This document shows positions 8,201-16,500 of a stretch of DNA of 23,474 nt, one piece after another. The notes under the pieces are model-generated. The model did no database searches. It saw only the letters and a program-made list of their open reading frames with translations, and was not told the origin of the DNA. How positions within the stretch are numbered: the stretch's first letter is position 1; the number at the start of each line of letters is the position of its first letter. The position numbers were made by a program, and so were the translations under genes. The stretch is from contig CAYONZ010000050.1 of NCBI GenBank assembly GCA_964405465.1, positions 1-23,474 of the forward strand. Reading direction: 5' to 3'. The stretch comes from CAYONZ01 sp964405465 (lineage in GTDB: Bacteria; Bdellovibrionota; Bdellovibrionia; Bdellovibrionales; JAMPXM01).

Positions 8201-8228
8201 AACCGGGACTCGATCCCGGTTTTTTTTT
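8201..8228 (+). terminator. Intrinsic terminator of dusB-typA
   Basis: AACCGGGA-CTCGA-TCCCGGTT forms a perfect 8-bp GC-rich stem with a 5-nt loop, running directly into an unbroken T-tract to 8228. It lies 33 nt after the typA stop. Confidence 0.95.
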
Positions 8229-8281
8229 GAGAATGTAGTTTTCAAAATCTGAAACAGGAACGTCAGGCTGTATTTTAAAAA

Positions 8282-9109
8282 TTACTGGGGTGCCGCTTCA
8301 CTTTTTTGTTCGACAGCCGATTCATTTTGGTCGTGATCCTTTGATGGTGTTTGGTCTGCTGGCTGGGGGGTCGTCGATATGAAAAATGTATTGAGTTGCG
8401 AGACTCCTAAGGCGAATTCTTCTGGAGATATTTTATTCATTCGCATCATACGTTTCATAATTTCCGACATTTGTTCCTTGGCGAAGCTAGACAGTTCTCC
8501 ACGACGAAAACTTGAGGAGTATTTTATTGGGCTTGGCAAAAGAAAGGCTAAAAATACCGATTCGGCAAGATTGAGTTCAGCCGGCTGCTTTTTAAAATAA
8601 TAGGTCGAAGCTGATTGCACTCCATATACTTCGGGTCCCAACTCAACAATGTTTAGGTATTTTTCTAGTATTTCATTCTTCGACAAAAGAGATTCAATTT
8701 GAACGGTAAGAATTGCTTCGCGAAGCTTACGCAAAACGGACTTTTCTTCAGACAAAAACACATTTTTTGCGAGTTGTTGGGTTATGGTAGACCCGCCTCG
8801 CGCAAATTCCTTTTTTTCAAGATTCTTTTCAATACTGGCCCGAAGTTCGAACCAATCGAATCCACGATGAGAATAAAAAGCTCCGTCTTCGGAGGCGATT
8901 ACGGCCATTGGTACATACCGTGAGATCTTGGCCATTGGAGCATAGTTCGGTGATTTGGGACAAAGATACACTCCGCGCACTTGTGTCGTAAGACAGCCCT
9001 TTATTGAGTCCACCTTTGGTGTCGTCACAAAAAATAGAAGTCCAACGCTCAAAACCAAGCTCAAAAAACCTGTCCAGAAAGCTAAAAAGCCCAATAAAAA
9101 TCGAATCAT
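8282..9109 (-). CDS. mtgA: Monofunctional peptidoglycan glycosyltransferase (GT51)
   Basis: Polymerises lipid II into glycan strands without a transpeptidase domain. The 275-aa protein has one N-terminal membrane anchor (about residues 5-28) and a periplasmic GT51 domain: SEDGAFYSHRGFDW with catalytic Glu74 (73-86), RGGSTITQQLAKN (104-116), and ILEKYLNIVELG. Size and layout fit MtgA rather than a bifunctional PBP1, as no penicillin-binding domain follows. The C-terminus (about 250-275) is a low-complexity polar tail rich in Gln, Glu and Ser with no homology that I recognise. ATG start with a weak GAGTG about 5 nt upstream. It stands alone, divergent from the nucleoside importer (95-bp gap) and converging on typA behind that gene's terminator. 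Confidence 0.92.
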   Translation of the reverse strand: MIRFLLGFLAFWTGFLSLVLSVGLLFFVTTPKVDSIKGCLTTQVRGVYLCPKSPNYAPMAKISRYVPMAVIASEDGAFYSHRGFDWFELRASIEKNLEKKEFARGGSTITQQLAKNVFLSEEKSVLRKLREAILTVQIESLLSKNEILEKYLNIVELGPEVYGVQSASTYYFKKQPAELNLAESVFLAFLLPSPIKYSSSFRRGELSSFAKEQMSEIMKRMMRMNKISPEEFALGVSQLNTFFISTTPQPADQTPSKDHDQNESAVEQKSEAAPQ

Positions 9110-9204
9110 ACTTCACTCATAACTGATTTTATCAAAAGAGCCAAATTTCTTGCAAATAAACCAGTTTTAGGTAATTTGTCTGCGACTGGCTTAGGGGGGA
9201 TTTC

Positions 9205-10248
9205 ATGGGGCGAAAATTCTTTTCTTTTGTATCTTTAATTGTTCTGCCTACGGTATTGGTTTTATCTTGTACAAAAGGCGAGAAGAGCAAAGATAGTGCA
9301 TCAGCGGAATCGAAAGTGAGTGGCGGTCTCAAAGTTGCGTTGGTTTTTGACAAGGGCGGAAAAGACGATAAATCGTTCAACACCGCCGCCTTTAAGGGAG
9401 CGTCTCAGGCCGTTCAAGACCTCAAAATTGAATTAAAAGATGTTGAGTCTCCAGATGACAACGCTTACGAACCTGCACTTCGGACTTTTGCTGAGCGAGG
9501 TTATCCTCTAGTTATCGCCATTGGTTTTTCTCAAATGGACGCAGTTAAGAAAGTTGCGGCACAATTCCCTCAGACCCAATTTGCTTTGGTAGATGCCCAG
9601 GTCGATGCGCCGAATGTGGCAAGCTTGATGTTTGCGGAGCATGAGGGCAGTTACATGGTTGGGTATTTAGCTGGTTTGACAACGAAGACAAATGTAGTTG
9701 GATTCATTGGCGGTATGGATATTCCATTAATTCATCGTTTCGAAATGGGCTACCAGGCTGGCTTGAAGGCGGCAAATCCAAAAGCAGATTTAATCACGAA
9801 CTATGTAGGTGTGACTGGTGCAGCGTGGGCCAATCCGAGCCGTGGAAAAGAGTTAGCGCTTCGTCAGTATGCAAGCAAAGCAGATATTATTTTTGCGGCG
9901 GCTGGAGCAACGAACATGGGTGTATTTGATGCTGCAGAAGAAAAGAAACTATTTGCTATCGGAGTTGATAGTAATCAAAACGCAATAAAGCCGGGGCGTA
10001 TCCTGACTAGCATGTTAAAGCGGGTGGATACAGCGGTCTATGAAGTGATCAAATCTAAGGTCAATGGCACCTTCAAAGCAGGCACTCGATATTTTGGTTT
10101 GAGCGATAAGGGCGTTGATTATGCTGTCGATGAGTACAATCAAATGCTAGTCGAATCATCGCAGGCCAAGCTTGAAGAAATTCGCGCTAAAATTGTAAAA
10201 GGCGAAATAAAAGTGCCGGATTACTACGAAATCAATAAGAAAAAATGA
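9205..10248 (+). CDS. BMP/PnrA-family nucleoside-binding lipoprotein of ABC importer
   Basis: Substrate-binding lipoprotein. The signal peptide ends in a lipobox (V19-L20-S21-C22); Thr at +2 is not an inner-membrane retention signal by the E. coli rule. The mature part is a BMP-family (PnrA/Med) periplasmic binding fold: KVALVFDKGGKDDKSFN near the N-terminus, PLVIAIGFSQ, GFIGGMDIPLIHRFEMGYQAG in the middle, and VDSNQNA late. Characterised members bind purine or other nucleosides (for example Treponema PnrA). AGGGGGGA at 9193-9200 precedes the ATG. The stop overlaps the start of the ATPase gene by 4 nt (ATGA). First gene of a four-gene importer operon; in a predatory bacterium it would fit salvage of prey nucleosides, which is inference. 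Confidence 0.9.
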   Translation: MGRKFFSFVSLIVLPTVLVLSCTKGEKSKDSASAESKVSGGLKVALVFDKGGKDDKSFNTAAFKGASQAVQDLKIELKDVESPDDNAYEPALRTFAERGYPLVIAIGFSQMDAVKKVAAQFPQTQFALVDAQVDAPNVASLMFAEHEGSYMVGYLAGLTTKTNVVGFIGGMDIPLIHRFEMGYQAGLKAANPKADLITNYVGVTGAAWANPSRGKELALRQYASKADIIFAAAGATNMGVFDAAEEKKLFAIGVDSNQNAIKPGRILTSMLKRVDTAVYEVIKSKVNGTFKAGTRYFGLSDKGVDYAVDEYNQMLVESSQAKLEEIRAKIVKGEIKVPDYYEINKKK

Positions 10249-11756
10249 GTTTACATTTAGAAACGCGCGATCTTACCAAAAATTTTGGAGCCTTTAAGGC
10301 TGTTGACGGCGTTTCATTGTCTTTTGCTCCAGGAAAAATTCATGCTGTCCTCGGAGAAAATGGTGCAGGCAAATCGACGCTGATGAAGCTTTTGTTTGGT
10401 TTGCATTCACCCACTCGTGGCCAGGTGCTTATTAACAAAAAACCCGTTCGATGGGCGTCTTCTATGGACGCGATTCGCCTGGGGCTTGGTATGGTTCAGC
10501 AACACTTTAGCCTTGTGCCGACGTTGTCCGCTATCGACAACATCATACTTGGTGCAGAGATAGAAAAAAATGGTCGATTGAATCGCACGGCAGCTATTCA
10601 AAAGTTGGAAAGTCTGGTGATCAATGAGGCACTGCGTGTTCCGTGGCACACACCAGTTTCTGAACTTTCTGTTGGGCAAAAACAACGTGTGGAGATCTTG
10701 AAGGTTCTCTTTCGTGAAGCTCAATTTATTATTTTGGATGAGCCAACAGCAGTGTTGACTCCTCAGGAGATCGAAGAGTTTTTTTCTGTGCTGAAGTTGT
10801 TTCGCGATCAAGGTCGAACAGTTGTGGTCATCACCCACAAAATCGGCGAAGTTTTCAAAATTTGTGATACCTATTCGATTTTGCGTCAAGGTCGATTGAC
10901 GGCCAGTGGTTTAGTTCAAGAAGCAACACCTGAAACTTTGGTTGAAGCTATGATTGGGCGTAAAGTTTTGCCTGCTTCAGTTGAGCGAGTCCCGCACCAA
11001 GAGCAGACATTAGTTTGTGTCGAAGAAGTGCAGGATTTAAGTTTGCTGAGAGGTTCTGTTCGCAACTTGAGTTTGAATGTCTTTGCGGGTGAGATTGTTG
11101 GCATAGCGGGCGTTGAAGGTTCGGGGCAAACAAATCTTGTTGAGATGTTGACGGGCCTGCGAGCGTTCAAGGGAAAAATTTCGGTTTTGCAAAAAGACGT
11201 CAAGGCCACTGAGACAAAGTCTTTGCGAGAATGCGGTCTGGGGTGGATTCCTGAAGACCGACTTCTTCAGGGATTGTGGATCGAGGAGAGTTGCTCAAAC
11301 AATATGGTGATTGGTATTGAAGATCGATTTTCTAAATTCGGTGTTCTCGATTTTGCGAAAATTGAACACGAAACAAAACCATGGGCTGATGAGTTTGTGG
11401 TGAAGGCATCGTCACTTAAAAATAATGCTGGGTCATTGAGTGGTGGCAACCAGCAAAAATTGATATTTGCACGTGAAGTTTCTGGGAGACGACCCAAATT
11501 TTTAATTTGTCATCAGCCTACCCGAGGTATTGATTTAGGTGCGATTGAGATCATTCACAATAGACTCTTGGCTTTGAGAAATCAGGGCATGGGTATTTTG
11601 CTGATCAGCAGTGAGTTGGATGAATTGATGACATTGGCTGATAGGATTTTGGTCTTTTTCGAAGGAGAAATTTCTGCGGAGTTTACTCGCGCTCAGTTTG
11701 ATCGATTTGCAATCGGCCGGGCAATGACGCAAAAGTCTTTTGAGGTTTATCCATGA
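10245..11756 (+). CDS. Nucleoside ABC importer ATP-binding protein (two ABC domains)
   Basis: 503-aa cytoplasmic ATPase with two fused ABC domains, of the RbsA/YufO (NupA) class that powers sugar and nucleoside uptake. First domain: Walker A GENGAGKST (37-45), signature LSVGQ (141-145), Walker B FIILDEP (161-167), His198 switch. Second domain: a degenerate P-loop GVEGSGQTN (289-297, no GKS/T), an intact signature LSGGNQQK (398-405), and CHQPTRGID (422-430). Asymmetry of this kind is normal in the family. It overlaps its neighbours by 4 nt at both ends (ATGA at 10245 and 11753), so the operon is tightly coupled with the binding protein upstream and permeases downstream. Confidence 0.94.
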   Translation: MSLHLETRDLTKNFGAFKAVDGVSLSFAPGKIHAVLGENGAGKSTLMKLLFGLHSPTRGQVLINKKPVRWASSMDAIRLGLGMVQQHFSLVPTLSAIDNIILGAEIEKNGRLNRTAAIQKLESLVINEALRVPWHTPVSELSVGQKQRVEILKVLFREAQFIILDEPTAVLTPQEIEEFFSVLKLFRDQGRTVVVITHKIGEVFKICDTYSILRQGRLTASGLVQEATPETLVEAMIGRKVLPASVERVPHQEQTLVCVEEVQDLSLLRGSVRNLSLNVFAGEIVGIAGVEGSGQTNLVEMLTGLRAFKGKISVLQKDVKATETKSLRECGLGWIPEDRLLQGLWIEESCSNNMVIGIEDRFSKFGVLDFAKIEHETKPWADEFVVKASSLKNNAGSLSGGNQQKLIFAREVSGRRPKFLICHQPTRGIDLGAIEIIHNRLLALRNQGMGILLISSELDELMTLADRILVFFEGEISAEFTRAQFDRFAIGRAMTQKSFEVYP

Positions 11757-12820
11757 AAAGACAAAGACTTTTGGTGATTTTTGAAAAGGTACTGGTTCCG
11801 TTGATTTCCATTTCTATTGGTCTTGGTGCGGCCCTGGTCATTGCGACCATCTTGGGCGAATCTCCTGTCAAGGTTTTGGGAATTTTGCTTGAGGGCGCTT
11901 TCGGCAATAATACGCAGATTGGGTATTCGTTGTACTATGCGACTCCTCTTTTGTTCACTGGCTTGAGTGTAGCTTGGGCTTTTCGCGTAGGGTTGTTCAA
12001 TATTGGCGGTGAAGGTCAGATGATGTTGGGTGGAGTTGCAATGGCAGCTCTGGGAATCGCGTTTCCGAACTTACCTGCTGTCGTTGCGTTGCCAATGATT
12101 TTGTTTGTTGGATTTTTTGTAGGTGGTGCCTGGGGGGCTTTGGCTGGATGGTTTAAAGCCAAGCGCGGATGTCACGAAGTCTTGAGCTCAATTTTACTGA
12201 ATTTTATTTCTTATAGTTTGTGTAGTTTCTTGATTTTGCATGTTTTGAAAAATCCAGACTCTCAGTCGCCAGAAACGGCTCCGATCGGGGTTGGGTTTGA
12301 ATTGCCAGTTCTTGGTTTTGGTGGCACGAGCCCAGTGAATGCTTCGATTTTTTTGGCGGTGTTGGCGGCATTCGCGTTTTGGTTTGTTTTTGCTAAGACC
12401 AAGTTTGGTTTTGTTCAGCGCATGTCTGGAGAGGCACTGCAGGTGGCTCGAAGGGCAGGAGTCTCAGTTGATAAACAGATTATATTTGCCATGTTTCTTT
12501 CTGGTGGACTGGCAGGCTTGGGTGGAATCTCGCAAATTTTGGGATACCTCCATAAGGCAAAAGATGGGTTTCCAGCAGGTGCTGGATTTATGGGAATTGC
12601 AGTTGCCCTGCTCGGTAGAAACTCGGCCATCGGCGTATTGTTGGCATCATTGTTGTTTGGAGTATTGACCCAAGGTGCATTGAACCTTGACCTCGACACC
12701 GAAAAAGTGAGCCGAGATCTTGCCGTTGTTATTCAAGCTTTTATTGTTCTGTCGGTGGCCAGTCAGGTCGGGTTGCAGCAGCTATTTAAAACGTGGGTTG
12801 AACGAAGGAGGGAGCCGTGA
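11753..12820 (+). CDS. Nucleoside ABC importer permease 1 (YufP/NupB-like)
   Basis: 355-aa polytopic inner-membrane protein of the BPD_transp_2 family (branched-chain amino acid, ribose and nucleoside permeases). About ten hydrophobic stretches; the family-typical FRVGLFNIGGEGQM loop is present (about residues 77-90), as is a cytoplasmic coupling region around RMSGEALQVARRAGVSV. It pairs with the second permease to form the heterodimeric channel driven by the preceding ATPase. The ATG overlaps the upstream stop and its own stop overlaps the next GTG, both by 4 nt. The C-terminal tail is short and basic. Confidence 0.92.
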   Translation: MKRQRLLVIFEKVLVPLISISIGLGAALVIATILGESPVKVLGILLEGAFGNNTQIGYSLYYATPLLFTGLSVAWAFRVGLFNIGGEGQMMLGGVAMAALGIAFPNLPAVVALPMILFVGFFVGGAWGALAGWFKAKRGCHEVLSSILLNFISYSLCSFLILHVLKNPDSQSPETAPIGVGFELPVLGFGGTSPVNASIFLAVLAAFAFWFVFAKTKFGFVQRMSGEALQVARRAGVSVDKQIIFAMFLSGGLAGLGGISQILGYLHKAKDGFPAGAGFMGIAVALLGRNSAIGVLLASLLFGVLTQGALNLDLDTEKVSRDLAVVIQAFIVLSVASQVGLQQLFKTWVERRREP

Positions 12821-13704
12821 GTTTAGTCTCAGGATTTCTAGCGGATCTTTCGATGAGCACCTTCAGGTTGGCAGTTCCGTTAGTATTTGCAGCGTACGGA
12901 GGTTTGCTGAGTGAACGCAGTGGAATTGCGAACATTGCTCTTGAGGCCTATCTTTTAGCGAGTGCCTTTTCGGCGGCTACAGTCACGACTTTGACCGGTA
13001 GTTTGGTTCTGGGAACGGCGGCGGGAATTTTTGCCGCTGCACTTGTCGGTCTGTTTTTTGCGGTAACATGCATTTGGGGAAAAGGGGATCAGATCGTAAT
13101 CGGAACTGCTTTTAATTTTCTGGCAGCAGGTTTGATTCCGGTTTTAACCAAAGGTCTATTTGGTGTAACAGGGTCGACACCCGCGATCGCGATTGAACAG
13201 CGGTACTCTGAGCCTCTTTGGTTTTTGTTAATTGCGGTTCTTTTGACTGTTGTTCTTTATGTTTTATTTGCGCAAACCAAACATGGAATTCGTATCACTG
13301 CTGCAGGAGAAAACCCAACTGCACTCGAAACCCAGGGGGTCAGTTTTCGTTTAGTGAGACTCCGTGCGGTGGTCGAGGGAGCTGCTTTGGCAGGCTTGGG
13401 CGGGGTCTATTTGAGTCTTTGTCAGGGCAGCGGTTACGTTCGAGACATGGCTGCGGGCAGAGGGTTTATTGCGCTGGCCGCTCTGATTTTTGGTGCATGG
13501 AAACCTATTCCGACTTTTTTAGCCTGTCTGTTTTTTGGAATGACCGATGCCATTCAAATGCAACTGCAAGGTCAGCATGTTGGTGGGTTTGAAGTGCCAA
13601 ATCAATTTGTGCAGATGATACCTTACGCTGCAACGCTCTTTGTTCTGGTGGTATTTGCACGTAAGATCTCGGCCCCTGCTGCGATCAATTCGGATCCTAG
13701 GTAA
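12817..13704 (+). CDS. Nucleoside ABC importer permease 2 (YufQ/NupC-like)
   Basis: 295-aa polytopic membrane protein, second BPD_transp_2 permease. The N-terminal LSERSGIANIALEAYLL segment replaces the NIGGEGQM loop of the partner, as is usual for this heterodimer. The GTG start is supported by AAGGAGGGAG at 12805-12814 and the 4-nt GTGA overlap. A coupling loop (ITAAGENPTALETQGVSF) lies in the second half. Last gene of the importer; it converges on the epimerase gene with a single base between the two stop codons, and no proper terminator is visible between them. Confidence 0.92.
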   Translation: MSLVSGFLADLSMSTFRLAVPLVFAAYGGLLSERSGIANIALEAYLLASAFSAATVTTLTGSLVLGTAAGIFAAALVGLFFAVTCIWGKGDQIVIGTAFNFLAAGLIPVLTKGLFGVTGSTPAIAIEQRYSEPLWFLLIAVLLTVVLYVLFAQTKHGIRITAAGENPTALETQGVSFRLVRLRAVVEGAALAGLGGVYLSLCQGSGYVRDMAAGRGFIALAALIFGAWKPIPTFLACLFFGMTDAIQMQLQGQHVGGFEVPNQFVQMIPYAATLFVLVVFARKISAPAAINSDPR

Positions 13705-13705
13705 A

Positions 13706-14722
13706 CTATTTTTTTAATAGACCATGTGTGCGCATCCAATTCACGCTGGCTTCAATGGCTTGTCTTGCAGGTCGAGGGTTGAATCCCAATTCGCGTCTTG
13801 CCTTTGAGTTATCTGCCCAATTGAAGAGTGTTGAGCTCCAGGCTATTTCAGAATTGGCTACAAATTTTTTGCCCCGTCTTTCAAGTTGGTCACCAATGAG
13901 TCCAAGCGCGCGAAGTGTGGTCCGATTGAGTGGGATTTTCGGAGGCTCCACTCCGGCAACCGCGGCAATCATCTCAAACACATCTTTGATTAATAGATTT
14001 TCGCCACCCAAAATATAACGTTCCCCCGAACGCCCGATTTTCCATGCGGTCAGCAGCGCCTCGATCACATCTTCGACAGCTACGATGTTGACGCCACCGG
14101 TGGGATAGAAAGGCATTTCTCCACGTGCGACTTTGATTTGGTTAGAGCGGCTTCCCTTCTTCGCATCTCCTTCACCATAGATTGTGGTGGGATTTAAGAT
14201 CACAACATCAAGCCCGCGCTCTCTGTGCGCATTTAAAACCAATTGCTCCGCTTGGTTCTTGGTCTCAAAGTAACCCAGGTGTAGACTCTTTAAATTATAC
14301 TCGCTTTTTTCTGTGAGTGGACGGCGCCCATCAAAGCTTGCTCCTAAAGATACAATTGAACTTAAATAAACAAGGCGCCGAACCTTGTTTGCTAAGCATG
14401 CATCGATCACATTTTGAGTGCCGAAGACATTCACCTTGTACATGAGATCGTATTTCGTTTTTGTATAGGCAATCAATCCTGCAAGATGAAAAACAGTATC
14501 GATACCTATTGTGGCACTGAGTAGACTTGCAGAATCAGTAATATCTCCGGGAGCGGTTTCAAGATTTAGCTTTTTGAGCTCAATATCTAACTCAGTTTGT
14601 GGTCTCTTCAAAATGCGAACGTCATGGCCAGCTTGAACCAGACTTTTGACAAGCCAGGTGCCAAGAAATCCGGTTGCGCCAGTAACCAAAACTTTTTTGG
14701 GTTCATTGTTCTTTGTATTCAT
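13706..14722 (-). CDS. NAD(P)-dependent epimerase/reductase (extended SDR, HpnA/DFR-like)
   Basis: 338-aa extended short-chain dehydrogenase. Rossmann motif GATGFLG (15-21), Asp/Gly turn in APGDITD, Ser121/122 in YLSSIVSLG, and catalytic Y151-x3-K155 (YFETK). Sequence style is closest to the dihydroflavonol-reductase/HpnA group (FHLAG, NPTTIYGEGD, VAVEDV), so a sugar-nucleotide epimerase or a ketone/aldehyde reductase are both possible; the substrate is not determined. The ATG at 14722 is chosen because GAGGAA lies 7 nt before it and homology starts soon after. The open frame extends 34 codons further, but inside the PAP2 gene. The PAP2 stop and this start share one base (TAATG), so the two are translationally coupled. 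Confidence 0.85.
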   Translation of the reverse strand: MNTKNNEPKKVLVTGATGFLGTWLVKSLVQAGHDVRILKRPQTELDIELKKLNLETAPGDITDSASLLSATIGIDTVFHLAGLIAYTKTKYDLMYKVNVFGTQNVIDACLANKVRRLVYLSSIVSLGASFDGRRPLTEKSEYNLKSLHLGYFETKNQAEQLVLNAHRERGLDVVILNPTTIYGEGDAKKGSRSNQIKVARGEMPFYPTGGVNIVAVEDVIEALLTAWKIGRSGERYILGGENLLIKDVFEMIAAVAGVEPPKIPLNRTTLRALGLIGDQLERRGKKFVANSEIAWSSTLFNWADNSKARRELGFNPRPARQAIEASVNWMRTHGLLKK

Positions 14723-15321
14723 TATGATTCCTCGTTCACGGGCTTTGAATTTTCGGGGACCTTGGTGGCATTGAACCAGTTTCTGAGAAATTTTCGTGAG
14801 AGGTACAGTGAAAAATAGGCACACGAAATGCCAAGAATGGCTCCTGCGAAAACATCTAGTGGAAAATGCACGCCAACATAGATGCGACTAAAGGCCACAG
14901 CAATGGCAATCAAAACAAAAAAAACTTGGGCAGCTGGAAACGCGGTCGATAGAACCGTGCTGGCCGCAAAAATATTAGTGGCGTGATTTGATGGAAAAGA
15001 TTTTCCTGAGTGGTGATTGGTTCGAAGCGTGACTAGCAAACCTGAATCTGCTGGTCGAGAACGATCAACTACAGGTTTGATCAAGCGATATGAAATCATA
15101 TCACTCAAAACTAGACTCACGGCCAAGGTCAGAATATATGCGAGTGCTTGTTTTCTTTTTTTGAAAATCCAAAATACCAGGGCAAAACCAGCGAGTGTAA
15201 CAAAATAGGCATTTTTGTGAAGGTCAGTTATTCGAGGCATGAGCCAGTCAAAAAAAGAGTTGTTCATGCCTTGGTTGAGAAACAAAAAGAGTTGTCGGTC
15301 TAAATTCAAAATCGTATCCAT
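14722..15321 (-). CDS. PAP2-family membrane phosphatase
   Basis: 199-aa integral membrane phosphatase with about five or six helices and the complete three-part PAP2 signature: KPVVDRSRP (82-90), SFPSNH (108-113) and SRIYVGVHFPLD (145-156, catalytic His152). Members dephosphorylate lipid phosphates or pyrophosphates at the outer face of the inner membrane, including undecaprenyl pyrophosphate (BcrC type). The ATG at 15321 has GAGGA about 4 nt upstream; a TTG five codons earlier is less likely. Coupling to an SDR epimerase/reductase suggests a lipid or lipid-linked-sugar pathway, but the exact substrate is unknown. Confidence 0.88.
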   Translation of the reverse strand: MDTILNLDRQLFLFLNQGMNNSFFDWLMPRITDLHKNAYFVTLAGFALVFWIFKKRKQALAYILTLAVSLVLSDMISYRLIKPVVDRSRPADSGLLVTLRTNHHSGKSFPSNHATNIFAASTVLSTAFPAAQVFFVLIAIAVAFSRIYVGVHFPLDVFAGAILGISCAYFSLYLSRKFLRNWFNATKVPENSKPVNEES

Positions 15322-15531
15322 TTGTCCTCGCTTCAATTTATCCTAGCTGCAGCCCAATGGTATTGCCACCCACTTCTTAGTCAGAGTTTGCCGTATGTAA
15401 ACGCCTAGAAGTTTTGATCGACGTAGCCATTTCTGTGGCGCAACCTCAACCAAAGATGGGTTCTTAATTTATAAGCCGTATTTGCCACATAAGAAATGTT
15501 CTTTTTGGTGGGCCCGTGTCAAAATATTCTC

Positions 15532-15741
15532 ATGATTGAAGTTACAAGATTAAACGGACAGAAGTTTTTGATCAACCCCGATCACATTCGTAGTGTCGAA
15601 CAAAAACCAGATACGATTATTGGCTTTGAAGATGGTCAATTTTTAATGGTCAAAGAAACTCCGCGAGAGATTGTGCAAAAAATTGTAGGGTTTCGTAATG
15701 GGTTTTTGAGCAACTTAGACAAGCAGGAGTCAGAGCTGTGA
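15532..15741 (+). CDS. flbD: Flagellar protein FlbD/SwrD
   Basis: 69-aa protein matching the FlbD family in full: MIEVTRLNGQKFLINPDHI at the start, an E-x-x-P-DT-I-x-x-DG core and a VKETPREIVQKI helix. The Bacillus homologue SwrD raises flagellar motor power, and flbD lies beside motAB in spirochaetes and in the Bacillus fla/che operon, as here. The ATG at 15532 is chosen from homology; the frame is open 12 codons further upstream without support. No Shine-Dalgarno sequence precedes the ATG, so translation may be leaderless or weak. The stop overlaps the motA GTG by 4 nt. Confidence 0.88.
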   Translation: MIEVTRLNGQKFLINPDHIRSVEQKPDTIIGFEDGQFLMVKETPREIVQKIVGFRNGFLSNLDKQESEL

Positions 15742-16493
15742 GCGACAAGGCAACTCTGCTAGGTTTGACTGTTGCGATTCTTGCAATTATTGGCGGGCAA
15801 GTTCTTGAGGGTGGTCATGTCAGTTCAATTTTGCAGTTTACTGCTGCAATTATTGTTTTAGGAGGCACCGCTGGAGCTGTGTTGGTGAGCACAACTCAAG
15901 AAGACCTCAAGACCGGACTTAAACTTTTCAAATGGGCATTTCAAGAAGAACCGCATAAAACTGAAGAGACGATTGCCCAGCTGGTGTCTGCAGCACAAAC
16001 CGCTCGTCGTGAGTCGATTTTGGCGCTCGAGGGACAATTGCGAAGTTTCTCAGATCCATTCACTAAGCAAGTTTTTCGTTTTGTCATTGATGGTGTTGAC
16101 CCATTGATTATTCGAAATGTTTTCGAATCAGAAATTGAGCAAGAAGAAGATCGCCTTTTAGGTGGGGCCAAAATGTGGGTGGATGCAGGTGGATATGCGC
16201 CGACCGTGGGAATTCTTGGTGCGGTGTTGGGACTTATTCATGTCATGGAAAATCTAACGGACACCTCAAAACTAGGTGGAGGAATTGCCGTTGCTTTTGT
16301 GGCGACTATCTATGGAGTTGCAAGTGCCAATCTTTTGTTTCTTCCCGCTGGAAACAAAATAAAAAGAAAAATTCATCATCGTGCAGAAACTAAAAATATG
16401 ATTCTCGAAGGAGCCCTGGGGATTATTGCGGGTTGGAGTCCGGTGGTCTTAGAAGAGAAACTCAAAGCTTACGGTCATCGTGAGTTGAAGTAG
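15738..16493 (+). CDS. motA: Flagellar motor stator protein MotA
   Basis: Proton-channel subunit of the flagellar stator, 251 aa with four membrane helices. Charged cytoplasmic-loop residues R90 and E98, which contact FliG in E. coli, are present at matching positions (RRESILALE). The third helix carries the key proline in GGYAPTVGILGAVLGLIHVM (P154), and the fourth contains GGIAVAFVATIYGVASANLL. GTG start, with AGGAG about 9 nt upstream, overlapping flbD by 4 nt; motB follows 7 nt after the stop. Confidence 0.95.
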   Translation: MSDKATLLGLTVAILAIIGGQVLEGGHVSSILQFTAAIIVLGGTAGAVLVSTTQEDLKTGLKLFKWAFQEEPHKTEETIAQLVSAAQTARRESILALEGQLRSFSDPFTKQVFRFVIDGVDPLIIRNVFESEIEQEEDRLLGGAKMWVDAGGYAPTVGILGAVLGLIHVMENLTDTSKLGGGIAVAFVATIYGVASANLLFLPAGNKIKRKIHHRAETKNMILEGALGIIAGWSPVVLEEKLKAYGHRELK

Positions 16494-16500
16494 GTCAAGC

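Noticed and set aside
9129..9143. Sigma-54 site upstream of mtgA (TGGCTCTTTTGATAA on the minus strand)
   Set aside because: The invariant GC of the -12 element is missing.
14723..14824. 34-codon N-terminal extension of the epimerase
   Set aside because: It lies wholly inside the PAP2 gene; the Rossmann motif and a GAGGAA site support the ATG at 14722.
15460..15500. Sigma-28 (FliA) promoter before flbD, suggested by GCCGTATT
   Set aside because: Only half of the -10 matches and no TAAA-type -35 lies at the right spacing.
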